NCBI GenBank assembly: GCA_017746715.1 | Contig: JAGHZQ010000065.1 | Coordinates: 270,365 to 334,364 of the forward strand | Length of the DNA: 64,000 nucleotides | From: Cyanobacteria bacterium SBLK | GTDB lineage: Bacteria > Cyanobacteriota > Cyanobacteriia > Cyanobacteriales > Spirulinaceae | Direction: 5' to 3' | Shown here: piece after piece, positions 9,150-17,388 of the stretch | Layout of the letters: every line of letters begins with the position of its first letter | How positions within the stretch are numbered: position 1 is the first letter of the stretch | Position numbers and translations under genes: made by a program | Notes under the pieces: generated by a model | Database searches by the model: none | Told to the model about the DNA's origin: nothing | The model's input: only the letters and a program-made list of their open reading frames with translations

Positions 9150-10112
9150 CTAGACAGTTTCTATTTGCAGCTGACTATCGTTAAGGATTAATTTAAAAAT
9201 AAGATGCTCTGATGAGAGCATTGGTTTCCTTAAGTCATCGGGAATATAATCCATTGTTTTTAATCGCGTTCTTAAATCGAGGAAACTGTGACATCCTACG
9301 GTTGCAAACTCTCCCGTTTCGAGAGTCTCCTTGGCCATTTCAAGAGTAAAATCATTTTCCGCGCGATCGTGGATAAAATCGCAGCTTTTTAAGTGTCTCG
9401 ATACAACGCGATCGCGATAAAATTTCATCGCAAAGTGATAGTAGATGACATATTCAGAAGCCGCATTCCACTTCTCAAATTTTACATTATCTATAAATGC
9501 TTGCCAAAATTCTTTTTGATGAGTTTCTTCAACCTCAAAAAAGAGTTGCTTGACGATCTCCCGATTCAGTAAAATATGATGGTGCATGCCGCTAAACGGG
9601 TTAACGGGATACCAACCCGGAATCAAACGTTTGGCAAAATCAATATGACTGTGTTGATTTTCTGTTGGATAATTCTTGGTGTCGAGCAACCACTTAAAGG
9701 GATATCCATAAGATAAAATTGCCCGATCGCGATCGGTTAAAAATGCTAATTTTTGACTGACAAAGAAGTCCGAATCTAAAATCAAGACATGGGGTTGCAA
9801 ATTGGGAATTGCTTCAAAGACATAGAACTTTAAAAGTTGCTGATAGTACCAAGAACTATTATTATATTGGCTATTTTGATACTGTAGGCGTACTTTAATA
9901 TCATCGAGACTAAATGGATAGGTTATTTCATCAATATAACTTACAGGACGATCGCCAAGAATATTGCTTTTACAGATATCTTGGCAAACAACAATATAAA
10001 TCTTATTAATTGGTGTCAGGGAGTTAGCTAAAATTCTATCTGCACATATTGGAAGTTTTAACAGATCTTTCTGAGCTACTGGAATAACAACATCAATTTT
10101 TGATAACATCAT
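9150..10112 (-). CDS. DUF6492-type glycosyltransferase-like protein
   Basis: The N-terminal KIDVVIPVAQKDLLKLP and the acidic motif ILDSDFFV (Asp113 and Asp115) have the look of a GT-A fold with a DXD metal/nucleotide-sugar site. The overall 320-residue length and the pattern WYPVNPFSGMHHHILLNREIV match the DUF6492 group found near polysaccharide and capsule genes. The protein has no membrane segment or signal peptide. It converges on the methyltransferase-like gene with 22 bases between stops. With the sulfotransferase and methyltransferase next door, a role in decorating an extracellular glycan is plausible but inferred. Enzyme activity is not proven for the family as far as I know. Confidence 0.65.
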   Translation of the reverse strand: MMLSKIDVVIPVAQKDLLKLPICADRILANSLTPINKIYIVVCQDICKSNILGDRPVSYIDEITYPFSLDDIKVRLQYQNSQYNNSSWYYQQLLKFYVFEAIPNLQPHVLILDSDFFVSQKLAFLTDRDRAILSYGYPFKWLLDTKNYPTENQHSHIDFAKRLIPGWYPVNPFSGMHHHILLNREIVKQLFFEVEETHQKEFWQAFIDNVKFEKWNAASEYVIYYHFAMKFYRDRVVSRHLKSCDFIHDRAENDFTLEMAKETLETGEFATVGCHSFLDLRTRLKTMDYIPDDLRKPMLSSEHLIFKLILNDSQLQIETV

Positions 10113-10276
10113 TAGATTTACAACAATTCCTAATTTTTAGGCATTTTTGCCTCATCCCGTGACCTTTGGCAACAATCAAAAGAGGTCTTTTAAACTCAAT
10201 AATTAATTGTTCTGGTAACGTCGCGATTAACGCTTAGACTGGTCGGGTTAGAACTTTAGGTTTCCCTCAGAGCTAC

Positions 10277-10326
10277 CCGCTAGAGTCCATTGGCGAAGCC
10301 TGCGCGGAGCGCATAGGACTTAGCGG
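10277..10326. repeat. palindromic dispersed repeat
   Basis: Outer arms CCGCTAGAGTCC (10277-10288) and GGACTTAGCGG (10316-10326) pair around an inner GC-rich core GCGAAGCCTGCGCGGAGCGC. It supplies the last 16 codons and stop of the truncated GST frame. Confidence 0.6.
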
Positions 10327-10507
10327 TGAGTTCCCGACTGGCGATCGCGGGAACTTTTCCGATGGGATTGATGCTTAAAAAGTCTGGTTGCAGGTGTTTC
10401 CCCTGCTGCATATCCAACAAGACAAACTCGTAAGAAACGTCCAATCCTTCTAAATACCATTGCACGATCGAAGCTCGCGATAGAGTTTTAACACGATCTA
10501 AAAACCT
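10280..10507 (-). pseudogene. truncated glutathione S-transferase fragment
   Basis: Read on the minus strand from just after the stop of the preceding gene, the frame gives LSRASIVQWYLEGLDV and FLSINPIGKVPAI. These are the thioredoxin-fold N-terminus and cis-Pro region of glutathione S-transferases. After PAI the similarity ends and the frame runs into a palindromic repeat, stopping at 10280. The whole C-terminal helical domain is missing, and no ATG precedes the fragment (the first usable codon is GTG at 10465). It is most likely a dead remnant left after deletion or repeat insertion. In the intact state it probably formed an operon with the preceding gene. Confidence 0.65.
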
Positions 10508-10972
10508 TTATAGAACTTTGTGGGTATGGGAATGCTGTTTGATATTATCTTCAGCCGAAACAATATTTTCGGCATTGAGAACCCGCTTGCGCTCTGTAGA
10601 ATAATTAAAATCGTCTTTTTGGGTACCGAGAGGAATATAATCTTTGGCTTTTGGATGGCGTTTATAGGTACGAGAAGCTGCGAGAGTCCGTTCGACAAAA
10701 CTTTCGCAAAACCGAGCCTCTTGGGGAAACTCTGCCGGTTTTTGCAGGGTTTCCGTGACAAAAAACTCTGACAGGGACTTGCCGCTAACAAACTTATAAG
10801 ATGTGGGAATTCCTTGGAGCAAGGCCTCTAGGGCAGAAGAAGGAATGGGTTCGATGATACGAACTTCTTCGATTTCACCCTCATTGCGGATAAAACAAGT
10901 CGCCAAACCGAAGGCACAGTAATCATCGGAGGAAATATCGGGGGCGTTGGGAAATAAAGTTGCACTGGTCAT
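10508..10972 (-). CDS. conserved hypothetical protein
   Basis: I do not recognise a characterised family. The protein of 154 residues is soluble and lacks signal or membrane segments. It starts with MTSATLFPNAPDISSDDYCAFGLATCF, has an acidic centre (EGEIEEVRIIEPIP), a middle helix-rich part and a Lys-rich C-terminus ending in QHSHTHKVL. An upstream start at 11020 exists, but residues before Met17 of that frame look like untranslated leader. The stop codon is directly followed by the GST remnant, so the two were probably co-transcribed. It reads like a genuine conserved cyanobacterial gene, with biased codon use and an embedded GCGATC-rich background. Confidence 0.5.
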   Translation of the reverse strand: MTSATLFPNAPDISSDDYCAFGLATCFIRNEGEIEEVRIIEPIPSSALEALLQGIPTSYKFVSGKSLSEFFVTETLQKPAEFPQEARFCESFVERTLAASRTYKRHPKAKDYIPLGTQKDDFNYSTERKRVLNAENIVSAEDNIKQHSHTHKVL

Positions 10973-11240
10973 AGAAAAAGTCAATCTGTAAAAAAGGTGA
11001 AATTTGGCAAGAGAGGCCAATCTCCCTCACCCTGTAATGATTCTTATTTTCGCAAAGAAAGCGGTTTATACGGAACGAACATTAAGGATAGTGTAGATAT
11101 ATTCAAATCTCGTGACAGACCGGCTAATCTTGTAGCACAATTGCTGTCTATATCGGGACAAACCTCAGAGTGACACAATTATTGCGCGATTGCTAACCAT
11201 TCAACGCTAGGGTAACTATAGGAGAGCCGTGGAGGGCAAA

Positions 11241-11939
11241 ATGAATATCGATGACGTACCGAAACACAACTTAACAAAACAAAATATAATTTTCGAGGCT
11301 GTCTCTCATGGCGATTCTCCATACCGAGAAAGGAGATTAACGCCAGAAGAACGCGATCGCAAGCAGCGCAGCGATGTTATGGAAGCTGCCGATCGTGGAG
11401 ACTATAAGACGGCGATTGCCCTCCTCAGCGATTTATTGCACCGCCACCCCAATAGTGCCATTGATTACAATAATCGCGGTCTGATGTATTTCCAATGCGA
11501 TCGCACTGAGGAAGCCCTCGCGGATTACAATAAAGCCCTCGAATTAGATCCGCGTTTGGATGGCGCTTACAACAATCGCGCCAACTGCTATGCAGCTCGA
11601 GGCTGTCTGGCAGAAGCGATCGCGGATTATCAAATTGCCCTCGATTTTAACCCCGGCAATCTGCGAGCTTGGATCAACCAAGGGATTACTTATCGGGATA
11701 TGGGATTGTACGATTTGGCATCGGAAAACTTCGATCTCGTACTGGTTTTAGGCAAGCGCCTCAAAGGTCGAGTTTATGCGGAACGCGGCAGAACTTACCA
11801 TTTGCGCGGGGACTGGAATTTGGCGATCGCCGACTACAATCGCGCCCTAGAACAATTATCCAATTCTTTTTCGTCTCGCCGTTACAAAAAGCAAGTTCGC
11901 CGTTGGTTGGGCGAATTGCAAACCTGCACGATTGCGTAA
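11241..11939 (+). CDS. tetratricopeptide repeat protein
   Basis: ATG at 11241 is preceded by a strong ribosome binding site (GGAGGG, 4 bases before), which decides against the GTG at 11229. After a charged N-terminus of about 45 residues, four to five TPR units follow. Recognisable repeats include AIDYNNRGLMYFQCDRTEEALADYNKALELDP, then two more with YNNRANCYAARG and AWINQGITYRDMG, and a last one with YAERGRTYHLRGDWNLAIADYNRAL. Such proteins are scaffolds for protein-protein contacts. The absence of a signal peptide suggests a cytosolic location. No partner can be named from the neighbourhood. Confidence 0.85.
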   Translation: MNIDDVPKHNLTKQNIIFEAVSHGDSPYRERRLTPEERDRKQRSDVMEAADRGDYKTAIALLSDLLHRHPNSAIDYNNRGLMYFQCDRTEEALADYNKALELDPRLDGAYNNRANCYAARGCLAEAIADYQIALDFNPGNLRAWINQGITYRDMGLYDLASENFDLVLVLGKRLKGRVYAERGRTYHLRGDWNLAIADYNRALEQLSNSFSSRRYKKQVRRWLGELQTCTIA

Positions 11940-11943
11940 AATC

Positions 11944-12047
11944 ACTCACCAGTTATCAGTCACCCGTCACCAGTTGGGAATCCAACACTTCATCCCGACC
12001 CACCCCCCAACCCCCTCCCAAGAGGGGGAGAGTAAGAGGGAAGAAAT
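11944..12047. repeat. composite intergenic repeat
   Basis: This stretch has CACTCACCAGTTATCAGTCACC-like runs followed by CCCCCCAACCCCCTCCCAAGAGGGGGAGAGTAAGAGGG-like sequence with a C/G hairpin. The same elements recur at 30712-30810 and 45781-45875, and inside the kinase gene at 1461-1592. Confidence 0.6.
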
Positions 12048-12839
12048 CTAACCCGTCCTCGGAATGCGCTCGATTTGAGCGTAACCGCTAAAGAGGAGGG
12101 TTTTTCCTTGGGTTTCCAAGCGGTTGAGGCGCAGCATGACCCCATCGAGATCGAAGCGATCGAGGTCTACCATATCATTGAGAATTTCGACGAGAACGCC
12201 CATTAAAATTTTAGAAATGCCTTGCAATTCTTCGGGAACGCGATCGCTTTCAAATTCTGCCCCGTTAAAAGTAATGCGGCGGCGTTTTGCCAGTCCTAGG
12301 GTACAACTAAAACTGATGGGAACGATTTGATTGGTAACGTCGGCATTCGCAAAAAGTTTGATGCGATTTTGCGGCAGGAGTTCGAGGCGAACGTCGCGGA
12401 AGGAGACGGGTTCTCCACCCGATAAATTGGTCAGGCGAGAATCCGTGAGGTTTTCCAAGCGATTTCTCACTAACTCGGCGCTAAACGCATGGTTAATATC
12501 GGTTTCGCTTAACTTAACAATCGCGATCGCTTGGGTGGGTTGTTTGAGAGAGATTTGTCCCTTGAGAACCGACCCGAAATCTAACGACACCGCATCTGTT
12601 TCGAAAGACATCTCCTCGGTACGAAAATCCCGACGGATGACCAATCCCTGACCGAACATTTTGAAACTATCGACGGTGCCTTGCAAGAGTTTGCTAGAAG
12701 GATTGCACCGTACCGTAACATCTACCAACTCACTTCGGGTAAAGAGATGGCGGATAGTTTGATTGGCGACGGTGTTGAGGATGTTTTCTCCCCAATCCGC
12801 CCCCCCGTTGTTATTCATGCCAACTAAACCACCAATCAT
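12048..12839 (-). CDS. DUF2993 (LmeA-like) protein
   Basis: The protein of 263 residues shows the DUF2993 pattern: LFTRSELVDVTVRCNPSSKLLQGTVDSFKMFGQGLVIRRDFR near residues 35-75, then SLDFGSVLKGQISLKQPTQAIAIVKLSETDINHAF. The family includes actinobacterial LmeA and many cyanobacterial proteins predicted to bind lipids or act at the envelope. No cleavable signal peptide is obvious, and the N-terminus is Gly/Asn-rich. It is transcribed alone on the minus strand between the TPR gene (convergent) and ubiD. The function is unknown; a lipid-related role is inferred from the family only. Confidence 0.75.
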   Translation of the reverse strand: MIGGLVGMNNNGGADWGENILNTVANQTIRHLFTRSELVDVTVRCNPSSKLLQGTVDSFKMFGQGLVIRRDFRTEEMSFETDAVSLDFGSVLKGQISLKQPTQAIAIVKLSETDINHAFSAELVRNRLENLTDSRLTNLSGGEPVSFRDVRLELLPQNRIKLFANADVTNQIVPISFSCTLGLAKRRRITFNGAEFESDRVPEELQGISKILMGVLVEILNDMVDLDRFDLDGVMLRLNRLETQGKTLLFSGYAQIERIPRTG

Positions 12840-13041
12840 TGCCCTTTTTTGTAAAGAAATGTTACTTTGTCTTTTTCCAGTTGTAACAAACTATTAAAAA
12901 TTCGGCAATGGAGAAAGAACCGTATCGCAATTCCTAATGTTCAACGAAAGATAGAGAAAGCAAAACTTGAGGCGCAATCGACAAAAAATACTGATGTATT
13001 CGATTAAAGATTGCAATCTTTCCCATGCGATCGCTTCTCCT

Positions 13042-14550
13042 CTAACGCATATCGTAACCGAAGAGGTTGGGGTCTACTTCGGTTAAATCCAGTTCATCGA
13101 GTCCGTATTCTGCCCAACGGCGATCGACCATCTCCGCAACATCGCGATCGCTTTCCAAAACTTCTCCCCATGCGTGGTCTGTCTCTGGAGGGATTTTTGT
13201 GGTGGCATCAATGCCCATGCGTCCTCCCAGTCCAATTTTCTCACTGGCAAAATCTAGGGTATCGAAGGGGGTTTCGGGTAGGATAAAGACATCGCGACAG
13301 GGATCGACTTTCGAGCTAATCGCCCAAACCACTTGCCGAGGATCGCGAATATTGATTTCTTTATCCACGACAATGACAAATTTGGTATAGGTGAACTGAG
13401 GTAACGCGCTCCAAAATGCCAATGCTGCTCGTTTTGCCTGTCCGGGGTAGGCTTTATCGATGGAAATAATGGCTGCTTTATAGCTCAATGCTTCCATGGG
13501 CAGGAAAAAGTCGGTAATTTCCGACACCTGCTGGCGGAGAATGGGGGTATAGATGCGATTTAAGGCGATCGCCATCATCGCTTCTTCTTTGGGGGGACGA
13601 CCGCTAAAGGTTGTTAAATAAATGGGGTTTTTGCGGTGGGTGAGGCAGTGGAAGCGAATCAGGGGAGAGTCTTCCACGCCGCCGTAGTAGCCCATGTGAT
13701 CCCCAAAAGGTCCGTCGGGGAGCATTTCTCCTGGGGTAATGGTGCCTTCTAACACGAATTCGGCATCGGCGGGAACTTCTAAATCTAGGGTTTTGCATTT
13801 TGCCAAATTGACCCCGGATCCCCCATACAACCCGGCAAATAACCACTCGGATAAGTCTACGGGAATGGGCGTCGCCGCGGCCATGATAATTAAGGGATCT
13901 ACGCCCAAGGCGATCGCGATTTCCAATTTTTTCCCTGCTTCGGCGGCTTTTCGTAAATGCCTCGCCCCACCTCTCACCGATAGCCAATGCACGGTCATGG
14001 TATTTTTAGATTGCAGTTGCAGGCGATATACTCCCACATTTGGCGTTCCTGTTTCTACATCTTTGGTAATGACCAAACCCAAAGTAATAATCTTACCCGC
14101 ATCGCCGGGATAGGGACGAATGAAGGGAATTTTGTTGAGATCGAGGGCTTCTTTTTCGATAAGAACTTGTTGGCAAGGAGGGAAAAAGTTTCGACCCGGT
14201 TTTGCCTTAACCACATCAAATAAAACTTTACCAAAATCGATCGCCTGGGAGATTTTTTTGGGAGGTTTGGGCTGTTGTAGCATCCCTAACTTTTTCCCCA
14301 AGGTTTCGAGTTCCTCGGGTTTTTCCATGTTCATCGCCCAACAAATTCGTTCTACGGTGCCCATTAAATTAATGGCAACGGGAAAATCAGCCCCCTTAAC
14401 ATTTTCGAATAAGAGTCCGGGTCCTCCTCCCCGCAACATCCGATTAGAAATTTCGGCAATTTCCAAATCTGCATCCACGAGGGCGCTAATTCTGCGGAGT
14501 TGTCCTCGTTTTTCGAGAAGTTCGATGAATCCTCTTAAATCTCTAGCCAT
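13042..14550 (-). CDS. ubiD: UbiD-family decarboxylase
   Basis: The protein of 502 residues matches UbiD decarboxylases, which use prenylated FMN to decarboxylate aromatic or unsaturated acids. It begins MARDLRGFIELLEKRGQLRRI. It contains the prFMN/metal-binding region with RGGARHLRKAA, the acidic segment DGPFGDHMGYYGG and the C-terminal DPRQVVWAI and LGIDAT-like metal-site motifs. In cyanobacteria the orthologue is thought to decarboxylate a prenylated hydroxybenzoate in plastoquinone synthesis. The UbiX partner that makes the cofactor is not in this window. The ATG lies 4 bases from a 51-bp HIP1-bounded repeat that must be part of its 5' leader or promoter. Confidence 0.9.
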   Translation of the reverse strand: MARDLRGFIELLEKRGQLRRISALVDADLEIAEISNRMLRGGGPGLLFENVKGADFPVAINLMGTVERICWAMNMEKPEELETLGKKLGMLQQPKPPKKISQAIDFGKVLFDVVKAKPGRNFFPPCQQVLIEKEALDLNKIPFIRPYPGDAGKIITLGLVITKDVETGTPNVGVYRLQLQSKNTMTVHWLSVRGGARHLRKAAEAGKKLEIAIALGVDPLIIMAAATPIPVDLSEWLFAGLYGGSGVNLAKCKTLDLEVPADAEFVLEGTITPGEMLPDGPFGDHMGYYGGVEDSPLIRFHCLTHRKNPIYLTTFSGRPPKEEAMMAIALNRIYTPILRQQVSEITDFFLPMEALSYKAAIISIDKAYPGQAKRAALAFWSALPQFTYTKFVIVVDKEINIRDPRQVVWAISSKVDPCRDVFILPETPFDTLDFASEKIGLGGRMGIDATTKIPPETDHAWGEVLESDRDVAEMVDRRWAEYGLDELDLTEVDPNLFGYDMR

Positions 14551-14553
14551 TGA

Positions 14554-14604
14554 GCGATCGCATTTTTACCTACTGTTTTTTATTATAGAAGGTTATGCGA
14601 TCGC
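14554..14604. repeat. 51-bp direct repeat, copy 1
   Basis: The unit begins and ends with GCGATCGC and contains ATTTTTACCTACTGTTTTTT. A second copy with one mismatch, in the same orientation, lies at 14945-14995. The two copies bracket the small membrane gene 14688-14936. Confidence 0.85.
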
Positions 14605-14687
14605 TTCCCTCTCCCTCGGGCAAATTCCCATCAAATTTTAATTTGCTAGCATGGATATATGTCCTGATTCGATTCGAGTAAATTAAG

Positions 14688-14936
14688 ATGGCTTTAGAAC
14701 ATCCTAACGACCAACAACCTTCTTTACTGCATGCTTTCTACCGATTTCTTGGCGGGACGGCGGTAGGTCTTTTTATGGCGATCGTTCCTTATCTCATCTC
14801 GCCGATAGAACTCAATGGATTGAGCATCAGTGTTGCCGTGCTGCTCGTCTTATCTTGTGGATTACTGGCGGTTTATTTTGGCGAAAAGTTCGTCGAATCA
14901 TTGACACGACTTTTAGATTCGTCCGGTCTTTATTGA
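14688..14936 (+). CDS. small two-helix membrane protein
   Basis: This 82-residue protein has two hydrophobic helices: GTAVGLFMAIVPYLISP near residues 23-40 and SISVAVLLVLSCGLLAVYFG near 46-65, separated by a short acidic turn. The N-terminus is hydrophilic (MALEHPNDQQPSLL). The C-terminal tail EKFVESLTRLLDSSGLY is amphipathic. It looks like a small conserved cyanobacterial thylakoid or plasma membrane protein, but I do not recognise a named family. It is flanked by two 51-bp direct repeats, so the gene sits in a duplicated or inserted segment. Confidence 0.65.
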   Translation: MALEHPNDQQPSLLHAFYRFLGGTAVGLFMAIVPYLISPIELNGLSISVAVLLVLSCGLLAVYFGEKFVESLTRLLDSSGLY

Positions 14937-14944
14937 AATCGGAC

Positions 14945-14995
14945 GCGATCGCATTTTTACCTACTGTTTTTTATTATAGAAGATTATGCGATCGC
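14945..14995. repeat. 51-bp direct repeat, copy 2
   Basis: This is the same unit as 14554-14604, with one A/G difference. It overlaps the 3' end of the ATPase gene: the last codons (Ala-Ile-Ala) and stop come from its terminal HIP1 octamer. Confidence 0.85.
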
Positions 14996-16180
14996 TTTCT
15001 CTAAATTTCCGAGAACTCGACCTAATAGACTGTCATCAATTTGTCCAGAGTCATCAATTATTTTTGTTATTGTTCCTTCTCCAAAACAGTAAGCAGAAAC
15101 ATCATCGGGATTTAATCTGACTTCTACTTCAGGAAAATTCTTGATTTCTTTTGGTTCGAGTTGTTGATAAGCTAAAATGAGATTGTTGATAGCATAGAGT
15201 AAAAATAAAGAATGTGTTGTAATAATGATACGAAAGCCATGATTAACTAGATATGCCAAAGTTTTAATAATCGCAATTTGTGCTGATGGATGTAAATGTA
15301 TTTCAGGCTCTTCAATATGAATAAATACAGGTCGTTGTTTTTCATCCCATGATAATAATGCCTGTGCTGTTGCAATTAAAGGCCAAGTTCCCATTTGACC
15401 TGATGAGAGCATTTCCATCTCAACAGATTTTTTTCCGTCAATAGACCATTTCCACTTACGTCCATAAGAAGCTCCTTCTTGTTCTGCGATCGCTTTTCCT
15501 CCTAAACTATTACTAACAAAATCGTCAATTTTTTTGACATCTTCAGACTTCTGATTTTTTTGATCGTTCCATAAAATATGATTATTCGTTATTTTGTTAC
15601 TTAAAACTGTCGCAAATTCTCGCATTGTCAAAGGTAATTCTGGACTCACAAGAGTTGATATTTTTGAGTTTATAAAATGCGAGATTAAAATTCGTTCTGC
15701 TGGAATAAAGAGTGCTTTTTGTTGAATGTTTCCCAAAACTGATAGATCCACAACAATCTCTTTAAAGATTTTATCAATTTCTCTTTTAAAGGGTTCTAAT
15801 GGATTGATTTTGTCACCTTTTTTATATAAGCCAATTCTCTGCTTTTTGATTTGCTCATTTTTTGATTTCTGAGAGTAACTAATAGAAACCGTGTCGCTAT
15901 TGATAAAGGAAGTTAACGATCGCCCTTCTCTTTGTCCGGAACGAATATCATTAATAATATTGCGAACGCTTGCTTCAGGTGTTTTTTGCTCATAGTTTTT
16001 AGTCAATAAATACTCTGAATCACGAAAAAAATATAAAAATTGACTGATTAAAGATTTTCCCGTGCCTTGCGCTCCAATAAAAACCGTGAGAGGAGCAATA
16101 TCTATTTTTAAAGGCTCAAGGGCTTGGATTTCGCCTAGATCGCCTTCTATTGTTATCGTTTCTTCCGATATCGCTATCAT
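14984..16180 (-). CDS. standalone AAA/ABC-type ATPase (OLD/SMC-like)
   Basis: The protein has Walker A GAQGTGKSL near residue 38, an ABC-like signature LSSGQMGTWPL near 265, Walker B VFIHIEEPEIHLHP near 295 and a switch His in ITTHSLFLL. This is the layout of the OLD/RecF-like ATPase clade, without a C-terminal TOPRIM or HNH nuclease. The central insertion is Lys-rich and AT-rich. The start is ATG 16180, preceded by GAGG 7 bases upstream; the longer frame to 16195 uses TTG. Relatives often act in phage defence or DNA repair with a nuclease partner, but no partner is adjacent. AT-rich codon use compared with ubiD suggests later acquisition. Confidence 0.75.
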   Translation of the reverse strand: MIAISEETITIEGDLGEIQALEPLKIDIAPLTVFIGAQGTGKSLISQFLYFFRDSEYLLTKNYEQKTPEASVRNIINDIRSGQREGRSLTSFINSDTVSISYSQKSKNEQIKKQRIGLYKKGDKINPLEPFKREIDKIFKEIVVDLSVLGNIQQKALFIPAERILISHFINSKISTLVSPELPLTMREFATVLSNKITNNHILWNDQKNQKSEDVKKIDDFVSNSLGGKAIAEQEGASYGRKWKWSIDGKKSVEMEMLSSGQMGTWPLIATAQALLSWDEKQRPVFIHIEEPEIHLHPSAQIAIIKTLAYLVNHGFRIIITTHSLFLLYAINNLILAYQQLEPKEIKNFPEVEVRLNPDDVSAYCFGEGTITKIIDDSGQIDDSLLGRVLGNLEKAIA

Positions 16181-16417
16181 GACATAACCTCGCAATCCTT
16201 CTTTTTATCTTGACACAGAAATGGATGCTCGAGCTCGTTAAGTTGTTTGGAAAAATATTCCCGATAATTGGGCAGTCTCTCTCAACTTAAATGAAAACGC
16301 GATCGCTGGCGATCCTCAGTTAAGCAGTAGATTTTCCCGGTATCCTCGCGATGAAAGGCAAAGTTGGCAACCCCGAGGCGAACCTCCACAGGACTGCAAG
16401 ACGATCGAAAAACCAGA
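16181..16417. other. intergenic region without recognised gene
   Basis: The region lies between the ATPase start and the psaFJ terminator. It includes one GCGATCGC octamer and degenerate coding-like sequence without a supported frame. The promoter of the ATPase gene must lie here, but no convincing -35/-10 pair was seen. Confidence 0.4.
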
Positions 16418-16452
16418 CAAAAAACCCGCAATTCTTCTAGAACTGCGAGTTT
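16418..16452 (-). terminator. intrinsic terminator of psaF-psaJ
   Basis: Read on the minus strand, arms AAACTCGCAGTTCT and AGAATTGCGGGTTT form a stem of 14 pairs (two G-T wobbles) around a 3-base loop, followed by a T run. It lies 70 bases after the psaJ stop. Confidence 0.8.
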
Positions 16453-16520
16453 GCAACAACACTCAATTTCTTAGTGTATCTGCGAATGCAAGAATTTTTG
16501 CATTTTAGTGCTGAAATTTA

Positions 16521-16640
16521 TTACTGCAGGGGATGAAACAGCAGATCGGGGAAAAAACGATTGAACTCAATCAATAATCCAGCAGTAAAGGTCATCCAGA
16601 GCGCAAGTAAAACAGGAGCGCTAGAAAAGAATTTTGCCAT
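16521..16640 (-). CDS. psaJ: photosystem I reaction centre subunit IX (PsaJ)
   Basis: This 39-residue single-helix protein reads MAKFFSSAPVLLALWMTFTA, continues with GLLIEFNRFFPDLL and ends FHPLQ. The stretch APVL...WMT.TAG.LIEFNRF.PDLLFHPL is diagnostic of PsaJ, a one-helix subunit that sits next to PsaF at the lumenal docking side of photosystem I. It lies 69 bases downstream of psaF on the same strand, as is usual in cyanobacteria, and an intrinsic terminator follows. The frame was found by direct translation because the gene is short. Confidence 0.95.
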   Translation of the reverse strand: MAKFFSSAPVLLALWMTFTAGLLIEFNRFFPDLLFHPLQ

Positions 16641-16709
16641 CGATACGACTCTCCAAATAATGAATGAAAAAATGAAACAATTAAACCCGATTCCCTAGAA
16701 ATCGGTAAA

Positions 16710-17204
16710 CTAGCGCGGAGAAATCGGAATTTCCGAATCTTTCGCCGTGAGTTGACCCGAAGTCAGTTCGCCAACCGCAGCCACCGGCCAAATAAATCCG
16801 CCCAGCATGAACTTGACGGCAGCAGGAACGTCGATAATAATTTCCTTCATCTCTGCATCCTTTTCGCCGCGCATGGCGATGAGATAGGAACGACCTACCC
16901 AGCCAATCCAACCGGCAATATACAGGAAGAGAATCCCTGGAATCATGAAGTCGCCCGCATGATCCCAACGACCGTCTACAATTAAACGAGGCAAGCCATC
17001 TTCAGCACCGCAGAGTGCTTGAGAATAACGTTCCGCACGAGCTTGACCCGATAGGGGATCGTTGGTGGTATTCACAAAAGTTTTTGCCCGTTGCTGAAAA
17101 GCCTCCGATTCGCTGCAAGGAACGAGATTTCCATCTGCCGATGCAGCCGGTGCGAAGTTGAACCATAACGCAGCCACCAAAATTAATGCCAATAACTTTC
17201 GCAT
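16710..17204 (-). CDS. psaF: photosystem I reaction centre subunit III (PsaF)
   Basis: PsaF is the photosystem I subunit with a lumenal domain that in some organisms docks plastocyanin or cytochrome c6. The 164-residue precursor has a cleavable signal MRKLLALILVAALWFNFAPAA, with cleavage expected near ASA/DGN. The mature part begins with NLVPCSES and has conserved Cys residues, and a hydrophobic C-terminal part (MIPGILFLYIAGWIGWVGRSYL, then VKFMLGGFIWPVAAVGEL) provides the membrane segments. It forms an operon with psaJ. The upstream region on its own strand contains a 28-bp palindrome shared with the tsaD promoter region. Confidence 0.97.
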   Translation of the reverse strand: MRKLLALILVAALWFNFAPAASADGNLVPCSESEAFQQRAKTFVNTTNDPLSGQARAERYSQALCGAEDGLPRLIVDGRWDHAGDFMIPGILFLYIAGWIGWVGRSYLIAMRGEKDAEMKEIIIDVPAAVKFMLGGFIWPVAAVGELTSGQLTAKDSEIPISPR

Positions 17205-17284
17205 AAAAATGTTACCTTTTGTTACGAAACAATGTAATTTTGTACAAAAGCATCAATCTAATATTGCGTATGTTGATGCCGTCT

Positions 17285-17312
17285 GTAGGGACGTTATATA
17301 TAACGTCCCTAC
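17285..17312. repeat. 28-bp perfect palindrome
   Basis: Arms GTAGGGACGTTATA and TATAACGTCCCTAC are exact complements with no loop. It lies between divergent psaF and tsaD and resembles dispersed palindromes common in cyanobacterial intergenic DNA. No T run follows, so it is not an intrinsic terminator. Confidence 0.7.
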
Positions 17313-17388
17313 GACAATAAAGCTACAACCAAATCGGAACGCTAAACTTTATTATTAAGAAATATTAAAGAGAAAACAAGCAAGAAAA

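Noticed and set aside
17285..17312. Palindrome between psaF and tsaD as a terminator
   Set aside because: It lies between divergent promoters, has no T run and is a perfect palindrome, more like a dispersed repeat or protein-binding site.
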